A DNA stretch of 64,000 nt. It comes from an uncultured Clostridia bacterium (lineage in GTDB: Bacteria; Bacillota; Clostridia; Oscillospirales; Acutalibacteraceae). Below the pieces are notes generated by a model. It was given only the letters and a program-made list of their open reading frames with translations. It searched no databases and was not told where the DNA came from. The stretch lies in assembly GCA_937876205.1 (NCBI GenBank), contig CALEII010000032.1, forward strand, positions 62,001 to 126,000, in the 5' to 3' direction. The translations under genes and the position numbers were made by a program. Every line of letters starts with the position of its first letter. Position 1 is the first letter of the stretch. Of this stretch, positions 16,491 through 24,770 are shown in pieces.

Positions 16491-19400
16491 ATGATTCTGG
16501 CTTGTTCTGTTGCATTGACAGCGATTATAGTATTGCTGTGTATATCCGCCCGCAAGGTGAAATTGCCAATCAAGCATAGAGTATTACATATTCGTTATGT
16601 GATTTTTACAGTTTTGTTCTCAATAACCGGTGTTGCATTATTCGGAAAAATATTGAATTTGATCAACACAATAATGTCCATACCGTTTATCAAAGGAATT
16701 CTGTTTTTTGTTATTCCACAATCAAATGTATCTGCCGGTTTTTATTGGATTATTACCCTGTTCAGCTGCATTTTTTTTATGACGGTTTATTCCGCTTCAA
16801 TGGGGTTGATGAGAAGACTTTGGCTCTATCCTCTGAGTAAGAAAAAATATCTTTCAAGTAAATCTATTGTTGAAAAAGCTTTTAATTATATTGCAGGGTT
16901 GTTTTATGAAATTATTGACAACCGTGCTGTTTTGCCGCCAAAAAAAATAAATGTCGGTCAGTGGATTCGGATAATGCGTATTGCGTTTGGTGTTATCTTT
17001 TTGGTAGAGTCTTTATTTATAGGTGTCAATCTGCAGTTTGGCTTTACATTTTTTATGCCAAATGCTCTTGCTTCTTTTGTAAAAAGCCTATATATGATTC
17101 CTGTTCTTTCATATATTATTTTAGAACAGATTGAATTGTTTTTTTCTGCCGATATAAAGAAGGGCGAAAGACTTATTGATACTGAAGAAATCAATTCTCA
17201 CATACAAGGAGATTTCAGTAAGCTTGTAAGTCTTTATGAAGAGATTTTCGGAGGAAAATCACTGATTAAGCATTATACCGGAAACGGAAGAAACACTGTT
17301 AAACGAGAATTGATATCGGGTGTGCAGGAAGAACAAAAAGCAAGAGTACAAAATCCTGCTTTGTTAGAGGCTCTTTGTCGTAATGTCAGAAATATTTCTG
17401 AACTTTCCTCACATAGAATAAATGAACTGATTGATCTGATCAACGGAAGAAGTATAGCTATTTATGCATCAATTTGGAGCGAATTTGATGTATATTATCT
17501 GGCATATATACAGCATTGGCTTAATTTGGGGAAGACAACGTTAGTTATCTGCAAAACAGAGCAAGAAGTTAATCTTATTAAGAAAAGATATTCATTTGTA
17601 TTTAAAAAAATGAATGTTATTAGTACTGTTTGGCGGATTCGTGACATAAGCACTGCAGTAGACGGAAAGACCGATGTGTTAGTTTGCACTGAAAAGCAAC
17701 TTATGGATGATGATATCTATATTCAATTTCCGGAATTCTATTCAAATTTAAAAAATGTTGTTGTGTTAGATTCGTATGGTCTTCTTTGTCGTGATGAATC
17801 ATATTTCGATCGTGTATTCTGTGCTTTTTCTGAAAAAGATGTTCAATTTATTTTTTATGTTCCGGAAAATAACACTGATATACGCAATGAGCTTCAGGCA
17901 AGAATAAATGATAATACAATCGGTTTGTGTGAATGTCCGTATATAAACGATAACACAAATATTCTGTTATGGCGCTCAGAGTCTATTTATAAACCACAGG
18001 TAAGGATTTCAGAGCGTTTGTATCATGATTTTGGTACGGCATATACTATTGCAATTATTGCAGCAGGTCAGGACGTTCCGTCTGTCAGTATCCTTGCTTC
18101 AGACTCTGTCCCGATTGAGACTTATAATAGCCTTGTTACAAAAGAGTATTCACGAGTTTTAATGGAGGATTATCTGAAAAATGGCTCAATAAATCTGAGT
18201 TCTGTTATCCAGAATAATAGTTATCAATTATCATCATCCCGTCTTCCGTTCAATATTGTGTATGATGACAGAAATAATCTTTTGAATGTGGTAAAGGTAT
18301 GGCTTGCATATAGTGGTGCGGAAACTTCAATGCTTAATATTATTTCTGCTCCTTATATGCTGCGTGATTATTTTGCATGTAATATAGATACTCTTTGTGT
18401 TGAATCGACGGGGTTACAATTGATTATCCCCGGAAAGTCGCTTCATTTACGAGCACCGGTTCTTGCAATTCTTTTGAGAATGCGCAAAGGTGTCTGCTTT
18501 GAGGAGTTATTTGAATTTGTAAAAGATTACGGTATTGACTGTCTTGAAATAGAGCAGATTATTAATTCGTTGTTGACGATTGTCTTTGGTGATAATAATC
18601 AATACAGTGTTTATAATTGTTTCTCTTTTAAGGAATGTAAAAATCCGGATTTTGAAAATGATAATTTTATTTATAGAAATTCTGTAAAAATGATTGATGA
18701 TGATTTATATTTCAGGATTTCTGCAATGACAGAAGATTATGTCCGCTTGGATGGTGCAATTTCTTCTGTTCTTCCCATAAATGTTAATGATGTGTACAAC
18801 TATTTTCTTCCGAATCAGAATGCTTCTTTCGGTGGTATAAGATATTCTGTTAAGGGTATTTCGGACGGCGTTGTTTATTTGATTGCTGAAGAAACAATAG
18901 ATATGGAAGAACGGTACACATCGCTATTCAATATTACAGAATTCGAAAAGCTTCAGGATTATAGGGGACATGCTGTTTCTACAGAAAAAATATCTACAGA
19001 GTTTTTTGAGGCTAAAGTCACCAGAAAAATAACTTCATATTATTCATATCCTGGGGCATTGTTGTTTAATGGCAAATCAACAACTCTTGTTGAACTTCCG
19101 CAGCCAGTTGCAGAAACGAAAAAAGTACCTTGTTTACATATTACTTTAAAATGCCCGTTACATAACTGTAGTGAAAAGGTTGCAAACACTGTCTGTTATT
19201 TGTTCAATGGGGCAATGGAGACATTTTTGCCTGAAAACTATAAAGATATTCTTGTTTTTTCCAAAATCAACAAAGAAAACATTTGTGTTGGTGTGAATTT
19301 TGAAACAGCTTCAGATTTGTTACCTGATCCGATTCCTTCTGACTACCTTACTGGATTTGAAGATTTTGAAAGAATAAATCCTGATATTTTGCGTATTATT

Positions 19401-20309
19401 CCCGAAGTTGCCGGAGATGATTTGTTGGATAATACAGATGAAAATATTCATTTGTATGTTGTTCATTTTTCTGAAAGTGATACTGGGATCATTACAGCAA
19501 TTGCAAGGGAACTGGAGCGAATATTGCTTACGCTTTTCAAATACTTGAATTGGGTGGAAGCACAGGATGAAACAATGGCATCTTATATTCGGTTTGGCTA
19601 TAAAAAAACTCCGGGCATTTTTGATACCGTGGCAACACTTATGTGTCTGTCTAGAGTGCTTCCAAAAACTCCGGAACAGACAGAACAAGAGAGTATTCAG
19701 AATGTCATTGAGCATTATGATGGTGACAGATGCAGTTTTTGCGGCAAGTCAACGATGGTTGTTAAATACCCAATGGATGAAAATCGTATAATGTGTGTTG
19801 ATTGTCATAACCATATAACAACAAGCCGTGAAGAAGTAAGGGTTTTGCTGAAAAATGCGATTAAGTTGCTGGAGAATCATTATGGTATCACCATTCCCGC
19901 AAAAATCAGTGTAAAATTCAGAAGTGCATCTGCAATAAGAAAAGCATTAAAAAGCGATGGCTCAAGAAGAATATTGGGATTTTTTGATCCAAAGAAAAAT
20001 GAAATACAGGTAGAACGAGGCGGTCCTGAGCCCTGTACAGTTTCAACTCTTATACATGAGTTAACTCATGCATGGCAATTTGCAAATCTCGATGTGAAAA
20101 ATATTGAATTGAAGTATATTGAAGGACATACTGCATATGTAGAAGTTGAGTGCCTGCGACTTATGAAACAGAATGCATTTGCCGACTTTTATGAAGATGC
20201 CTTACTGCTTGACCAGACTGTATATGGCGAAGGATATCGGTTCTGGAAGAATTATCTGTGTCATGAGAATAATAAAAACATATTCACAAATATAAAAGAA
20301 ATGTTTTAA
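16491..20309 (+). CDS. Giant membrane protein with helicase-like middle and DA1-like zinc peptidase end (operon gene 4)
   Basis: A 1272-residue protein. The N-terminal 220 residues contain about six membrane segments (for example 2-20, 36-55, 85-110, 160-215). A cytoplasmic middle (about 318-560) has strand-helix pairs in the order of an SF2 helicase core (TLVICKTEQE; DVLVCTEKQL; VVVLDSYGLL; FIFYV), but I see no Walker A and DSYG replaces DEAD, so it would be catalytically dead. Near 1081 a four-Cys zinc finger (CSFC...CVDC) begins, then a zincin motif HELTH at 1189-1193 with EGHTAYVE at 1211-1218. Zinc finger plus HExxH with a downstream Glu resembles the LIM-DA1 peptidase layout. Predicted membrane-tethered peptidase; the helicase-fold reading is tentative. 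GGAG lies 8 nt before the ATG. Confidence 0.78.
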   Translation: MILACSVALTAIIVLLCISARKVKLPIKHRVLHIRYVIFTVLFSITGVALFGKILNLINTIMSIPFIKGILFFVIPQSNVSAGFYWIITLFSCIFFMTVYSASMGLMRRLWLYPLSKKKYLSSKSIVEKAFNYIAGLFYEIIDNRAVLPPKKINVGQWIRIMRIAFGVIFLVESLFIGVNLQFGFTFFMPNALASFVKSLYMIPVLSYIILEQIELFFSADIKKGERLIDTEEINSHIQGDFSKLVSLYEEIFGGKSLIKHYTGNGRNTVKRELISGVQEEQKARVQNPALLEALCRNVRNISELSSHRINELIDLINGRSIAIYASIWSEFDVYYLAYIQHWLNLGKTTLVICKTEQEVNLIKKRYSFVFKKMNVISTVWRIRDISTAVDGKTDVLVCTEKQLMDDDIYIQFPEFYSNLKNVVVLDSYGLLCRDESYFDRVFCAFSEKDVQFIFYVPENNTDIRNELQARINDNTIGLCECPYINDNTNILLWRSESIYKPQVRISERLYHDFGTAYTIAIIAAGQDVPSVSILASDSVPIETYNSLVTKEYSRVLMEDYLKNGSINLSSVIQNNSYQLSSSRLPFNIVYDDRNNLLNVVKVWLAYSGAETSMLNIISAPYMLRDYFACNIDTLCVESTGLQLIIPGKSLHLRAPVLAILLRMRKGVCFEELFEFVKDYGIDCLEIEQIINSLLTIVFGDNNQYSVYNCFSFKECKNPDFENDNFIYRNSVKMIDDDLYFRISAMTEDYVRLDGAISSVLPINVNDVYNYFLPNQNASFGGIRYSVKGISDGVVYLIAEETIDMEERYTSLFNITEFEKLQDYRGHAVSTEKISTEFFEAKVTRKITSYYSYPGALLFNGKSTTLVELPQPVAETKKVPCLHITLKCPLHNCSEKVANTVCYLFNGAMETFLPENYKDILVFSKINKENICVGVNFETASDLLPDPIPSDYLTGFEDFERINPDILRIIPEVAGDDLLDNTDENIHLYVVHFSESDTGIITAIARELERILLTLFKYLNWVEAQDETMASYIRFGYKKTPGIFDTVATLMCLSRVLPKTPEQTEQESIQNVIEHYDGDRCSFCGKSTMVVKYPMDENRIMCVDCHNHITTSREEVRVLLKNAIKLLENHYGITIPAKISVKFRSASAIRKALKSDGSRRILGFFDPKKNEIQVERGGPEPCTVSTLIHELTHAWQFANLDVKNIELKYIEGHTAYVEVECLRLMKQNAFADFYEDALLLDQTVYGEGYRFWKNYLCHENNKNIFTNIKEMF

Positions 20310-20324
20310 CAAGGAGTGACAAGA

Positions 20325-21335
20325 GTGATAAAAAAGTTTTTTTCTGTATTTTTTGCATTCCTGATTTTCATACTCTCTTTTTCAGGTTGCAACAATATAG
20401 ATGTTATTGATACCCATGTTGACGATTTGGTTTCAGATTATTATAATAATTATGATGTTCCAACAGCCAATCAATCAAACATTACAGATACGCTTGATCT
20501 GATGCTTGATGAATATGTCAGCGGATTGAAAAAACCGTCTTTTGACGAAATATTGGACATAAGCATTGAGCCTGAAGATCAAGGCAACCTTTTTGTTGAT
20601 GTTGATGAAAACTGTAGTACAATTGACGAAATGAAAGCCTACATTGTAAAAAAGTTAACTGAAACAGCAGATGAGATTGATTTTTATATCCCAACTGATG
20701 TATATACTTCTGAAGTGCTTTACGATGTGATATTTAATCAGATTTGTGAGGAATATATGATTGAAACAATGGGGATGCAGAAGTACACGGTTACAACAAT
20801 GTCATATGATTTATATCGCATCGCTGTGAATATTGATTTTTCATATTTTAATGATAAGTACAGTATTGATGAAGTTAAGGATATGAAAAAACAAAGTCTT
20901 TCTAAGGCAAAAGATATTGTTAAAAATCTTGACCTTGCCAATAAAACAGAATATGAACGGGTAGCTGCGATAAATCAGTATTTGTGCGATAATTGTGAGT
21001 ATCCTAAGAGTGAACCATATACAGCTGAATCTCATTCAATATATGGTGCGTTGATAGAGAAAAGTGCAGTTTGCGAGGGATATGCACGTGCTGCTCAGTT
21101 ATTGTTTTCTTTGAGTGATATCAATAGTTATTATGTGACTGGTGATACAAAAGAAGGTGGCCATGCGTGGAATATCGTCGAGGTCGATAATCAGTATTAT
21201 CAACTTGATGTTACATGGAATGATTCTGTATATCAGCCAAATGCCTATTTTTTGATAACAGATAATGAAATGTCTCTTTCCAGAACATGGGACAGACAAA
21301 AATACCCAATTTCATCAAACACATCATATTCTTAA
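20325..21335 (+). CDS. Transglutaminase-like lipoprotein (operon gene 5)
   Basis: A 336-residue surface lipoprotein. The signal segment is followed by a lipobox, LSFSGC, with the lipidated Cys near residue 22. The C-terminal half is a transglutaminase-like cysteine-protease fold with a complete triad: Cys250 (SAVCEGYA), His280 (GGHAWNIV) and Asp295 (YQLDVTWN). Bacterial members are mostly peptidases or peptidoglycan-linked enzymes rather than crosslinkers. The preferred start is GTG 20325, 8 nt after AAGGAG (20311-20316); a GTG at 20316 lies inside that site. The 15-nt gap to gene 4 supports co-transcription. It is the only operon product predicted to be fully outside the membrane. Confidence 0.85.
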   Translation: MIKKFFSVFFAFLIFILSFSGCNNIDVIDTHVDDLVSDYYNNYDVPTANQSNITDTLDLMLDEYVSGLKKPSFDEILDISIEPEDQGNLFVDVDENCSTIDEMKAYIVKKLTETADEIDFYIPTDVYTSEVLYDVIFNQICEEYMIETMGMQKYTVTTMSYDLYRIAVNIDFSYFNDKYSIDEVKDMKKQSLSKAKDIVKNLDLANKTEYERVAAINQYLCDNCEYPKSEPYTAESHSIYGALIEKSAVCEGYARAAQLLFSLSDINSYYVTGDTKEGGHAWNIVEVDNQYYQLDVTWNDSVYQPNAYFLITDNEMSLSRTWDRQKYPISSNTSYS

Positions 21336-21352
21336 GAAGGAGAATGAATTGA

Positions 21353-22174
21353 ATGAATTATGATGAAGGTATTACAGTTTCTGATGAAAATAATCAGATA
21401 ACAATTGATGATGTAAAGACTTTGTTTGCTTTGCACGGAAAAAATGCCGGTTGCAGTCTCAAATTGCAAGGTAAAGTTGTTCTTATTGCATTTTTAATAA
21501 ATGACGGTGAAAGCTCATGGGATAGTGCCAGTGAAAAGGCTGTTGTTGAAATGCTCGAATCTGCATCTCTGAAATTGATGACAGACAGTGGCTTGAATAA
21601 GAAACAGTTTCAGGTTGCATATGCCTATTGTCAGGTGTCGGTGCCTTATGTTGTCAATCGTCAAACTTCACACAGCTGCGTGTTTGATGTTTTACGACAG
21701 TTTGGTTATGAAAATGTGCAAGATTACCAACGTCATTATGAAAAAAAATTTATAAGAGATGAAACAGCAATATCTTTTGTTTTTAACAAAGATTTTCGTT
21801 CGTATGCGCATAGTGTGGATAAAGCAAGAACTGATTATGAAACAGAATGTCCAAATGGTGATGAGTATTCGATGGTTTCTTTTCAGCGTGGTGATCTTGC
21901 AGGGGCAGAAAGATCATTTCTGCATGAATTGATGCACCAATTTGGTGCTATTGATTATTATTATCCTGAATATTTAAAATTCAAAGCTGAAAAATTATTG
22001 CCGGGCAGCATTATGAATGGCGGCACAATAATTGATGATTTAACTCGATATATCATAGGGTGGGATGAAAAGCCATCTTCAAAAGCTGTTGAATTTTTAA
22101 ACGAAATCAAATCAATTTCTGCTGAAGAGATTGAATTTGCTCTTCGACAAGAATGGAAAAAAACAGATACATAA
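21353..22174 (+). CDS. Metzincin-like zinc peptidase (operon gene 6)
   Basis: A 273-residue protein without a signal peptide. The zinc site is HELMHQFGAID at residues 191-201, i.e. HExxHxxGxxD with Asp as third ligand, and SIMNGG with Met221 gives a candidate Met-turn, both hallmarks of metzincins. The N-terminal 150 residues are unassigned, with FLINDGESSWDSASEKAV resembling the region before the active site in archaemetzincin/snapalysin-like enzymes. ATG 21353 sits 10 nt after AAGGAGA. Last gene of the operon, followed by a strong terminator. Substrate unknown. Apparently cytoplasmic, unless secreted by another route. Confidence 0.82.
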   Translation: MNYDEGITVSDENNQITIDDVKTLFALHGKNAGCSLKLQGKVVLIAFLINDGESSWDSASEKAVVEMLESASLKLMTDSGLNKKQFQVAYAYCQVSVPYVVNRQTSHSCVFDVLRQFGYENVQDYQRHYEKKFIRDETAISFVFNKDFRSYAHSVDKARTDYETECPNGDEYSMVSFQRGDLAGAERSFLHELMHQFGAIDYYYPEYLKFKAEKLLPGSIMNGGTIIDDLTRYIIGWDEKPSSKAVEFLNEIKSISAEEIEFALRQEWKKTDT

Positions 22175-22182
22175 TGAACGAT

Positions 22183-22211
22183 GCGGGATGTATAACATCC
22201 CGCACTTTTTT
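22183..22211 (+). terminator. Terminator of the tubulin/VWA operon
   Basis: GCGGGATGT (22183-22191) pairs perfectly with ACATCCCGC (22195-22203), loop ATA, followed by a six-T run from 22206. Confidence 0.88.
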
Positions 22212-22728
22212 GTCAGAATAAAGGTATTTTTTCCTTTTATTTTAGAATAAAAATTGCCACTGTTAAATTTTTCTTTATATATGCTTCGAGATGTCAGCCA
22301 AATCAGCTTAGAAAATCATATTGAAGAAGTCTGCAAAAACAACTGTTAGGCTACCGAAGAATTTCTCAATTTTATATACGAATGAAAACTGTCAGCTCTT
22401 GATTTGTCTGAACCGGAAGAGGGAACAGCAAATGCTGAGAAAATCAGAACCAGATACACAAAAATGATGAGATTATTTTTGTCGCCTATCACAAAAGTAA
22501 CAAAATAATTTCTTTTGCAAACGGAATAGAACATTCATAAAATATTCTTGATTTATAAATTTATAGCAAAGCTTTGGTTGTGATACATATGTAATTCAAA
22601 AACAATGTATTTCTTGCTGATTTGTCTTTTGTGAGAGGTAATGGGGTAACCAAAAACGGTCTATGCGGGCGTACAGACAATGCTGATTTCTTATTTCATA
22701 TTTTATTATTACTTAAAAAAAGTTGTTG
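22212..22728 (+). other. Intergenic stretch with possible decayed coding sequence
   Basis: No intact gene. An open stretch at about 22385-22508 reads in one plus frame as charged protein-like sequence (including LDLSEPEEGTANAEKIRTR, ending LSPITKVTK) but follows a stop and has no start or ribosome site. It may be the remnant of an accessory gene. The rest is AT-rich without clear signals. Confidence 0.35.
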
Positions 22729-22757
22729 TTGCTAAATTACATCTTATAGTATATAAT
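22729..22757 (+). promoter_or_regulatory. Sigma-A-type promoter of the TIR-DUF6273 gene
   Basis: TTGCTA (22729-22734), 17 nt, TATAAT (22752-22757), 48 nt before the start codon. Confidence 0.6.
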
Positions 22758-22804
22758 GGATATATTATTTTATTCATAACCATTATGAAGTGGAGAGGTA
22801 GAAG

Positions 22805-24162
22805 ATGGAACAGAATTATAATGTTTTTATTTCATATCGTGGTGCTGGCAGCGGCGGCTTTCTCGGTAAAGAAATTTATACTGATTTGAAACACTGTATT
22901 GCAGAAGGCGAGGAGGTTAAGGTTATCCCGTTTTTTGCTCCTGCGTGTATTCAGAAAGGTGATAATTTCAAAGAGGCAATTCATTCAGTATTGCAGAAGG
23001 TTTCCTGTGTTATTCTTATTTTAAGCCACGGATTTTTTGAAAAATGTGTTGATGAAGATGATATGGTACGGTATGAATTACAGCAGGCATTAAAGAATCC
23101 CGATATTACCTTTATACCTGTGGTTATGGATGGTTTTTCCTTTGATGATGAACTGATGACAATCAAAGGGATTTTTTCTGATGATGAGATCTACCGTTTT
23201 AAACATATAAATGCAATAAATCATCATGGTGTTTATGATTTTAATACTGAAGCTGATGTTCTGCCTGCTGTCCGTAAGGCAATTGAAGAAAAGAGCATTG
23301 TGTCAAGCAAAACCGAGGTTGTTAAGTTTACTCTGCCTGATTTCAGAAAAGAGGGTAAGCGTATTGTTGAATTCGGTTGCTATCCTCAGACATTGCTGAA
23401 AGATGAAGATCTGGTTCACAGAATCTATGAGGGCTTAGCAAATAATACAACAAAAAGAAAGAGAACAGATATGAATATGACGGAAAATCATATTACAATA
23501 TCTGTGAAAACCGTTTTAATAAAAGAACTTTTGAAGTTGAGCGTGCAGACGGATCATATAATTTCTATTGTGTAGAACCTATCCGCTGGATTGAAATCTA
23601 TTCAAATGAAAAATATTCAGTTCTTCTTTCAAGAGATATTATTGACGCAAGAATGTTTAATCTTGACAGAAATGCACATCGCAACGGTGAAAGTCATCAG
23701 ATGAAAAGCTCCAATGACTGGGAGGTTTCTTATATCAGACGATGGCTTAACAATGAATTTTACTATGATTCATTCAGTGAAAGAGAACGTAACTTTATTC
23801 AGTATTCTCAGATCAGCAATTCAAGAGACAGCGGATACACAGACTATGCTCAGGACAGAATAGACACAAGAGATAAGGTATTTTTAATCAGCCATAAAGA
23901 AATCTATACTGTCGGCACCGGATGTGCCCGTGTGAGCGACTATGCCAGAGCCAGAGGGGCATATGCAAGCACAAGTGCAACCTGTGATAAATTCGGTGAC
24001 TGGTGGACACGTTCACCCGGCAATCTTGACTGTTCGGTAGAAAATGTTGACAGAAGAGGATGTCTTGATGCAATTCCGTTCTGCAATTATGTTAATGATA
24101 CAGCTGCAGGTGTAAGACCTTGTATTATTGTTGATAAGGGTGCGTTTAATTATGAAGATTAG
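22805..24162 (+). pseudogene. TIR-DUF6273 protein interrupted by a frameshift
   Basis: The first frame starts at ATG 22805 and encodes a TIR domain: YNVFISYRGAGSGGFLGKEI, then the GDNFKEAIHSVLQK helix and VILILSHGFFE, residues 4-130. It continues through VEFGCYPQTLL, then loses frame near 23465-23475. Shifting into the frame of GAA 23473 restores a natural continuation (EYDGKSYYNI, then FYCVEPIRWIEIYSNEKYSV) into a DUF6273 domain: WEVSYIRRWLNNEFYYDSFS, DKVFLISHKE, WWTRSPG, AAGVRPCIIV, ending at 24162. One missing base, or two extra, explains this. The intact protein would have about 452 residues. Either a real inactivation or a sequence error at the AAAAAGAAAGAGAAC tract. TIR suggests an NAD-related or signalling effector; DUF6273 is of unknown, possibly ligand-binding, role. 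Confidence 0.82.
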
Positions 24163-24652
24163 AAAACTTGAAAAAAATGATAGTTTTCAACTGGATGAGC
24201 TTATTGATATAACAGAATCAACCTTAAGCAACAATGAGTTCTGGCTACCGTTAAAAGAAACAGCAAAGAATCATTTTTTTGATGATGAATGGACAGAATT
24301 TTACGGGATGTTTGACGGAGAAAAGCTTATAGGTGCCGCAGCATTGTTTTTTGATGAGTATGAATACGGCGAAAGCTTAGCTCAGCTGAATATATCTGTC
24401 GGAAGGGTTGCGGAAATAGGTCGTGCTATGGTTCATCCCGATTACAGAGGCAACAATTTCCTCTACAGCATAAATCTGCAGTTAAAAGAAATTGCCGAGA
24501 AAAAAAGTATTGAAATGCTGCTGGCAACAATACATCCCGATAATATCGCTAGCAGAAAATCATTTGAAAAGCTGGGAATGCAAAAGCAATGTACATATAA
24601 AAAGTCTCAGGGTTTTATGAGAGATATTTTTACATTGTATCTTAATCGTTAA
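24152..24652 (+). CDS. GNAT family N-acetyltransferase
   Basis: A 166-residue acetyltransferase that would move an acetyl group from acetyl-CoA to an unknown amine. The GNAT core shows IGRAMVHPDYRGNNFLYSIN (strand 4 and the CoA loop) near residues 91-110 and IHPDNIASRKSFEKLGMQ near 130-147, the classic helix after strand 5. ATG 24152 overlaps the end of the DUF6273 frame by 11 nt, so it is coupled to that gene. An earlier in-frame start at 24128 has no ribosome site. Confidence 0.88.
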   Translation: MKIRKLEKNDSFQLDELIDITESTLSNNEFWLPLKETAKNHFFDDEWTEFYGMFDGEKLIGAAALFFDEYEYGESLAQLNISVGRVAEIGRAMVHPDYRGNNFLYSINLQLKEIAEKKSIEMLLATIHPDNIASRKSFEKLGMQKQCTYKKSQGFMRDIFTLYLNR

Positions 24653-24702
24653 GCTGTTTTATTTTACTTCTTTGACAACCGTGCTTTATTTTACACTTTC
24701 GG

Positions 24703-24731
24703 TTGACTTGTTGATTATTATTTGATAATAT
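24703..24731 (+). promoter_or_regulatory. Sigma-A-type promoter of the SGNH hydrolase gene
   Basis: TTGACT (24703-24708), 17 nt, TAATAT (24726-24731), 39 nt before the start codon. Confidence 0.6.
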
Positions 24732-24770
24732 ATACATAATGGTAAATGTTTTTACGGAGGTAATGTAAAA

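Noticed and set aside
23653..24162. Independent DUF6273 gene starting at 23653
   Set aside because: The frame is open upstream back to the frameshift with domain-like sequence and there is no ribosome site at 23653; it is the second half of the TIR gene.
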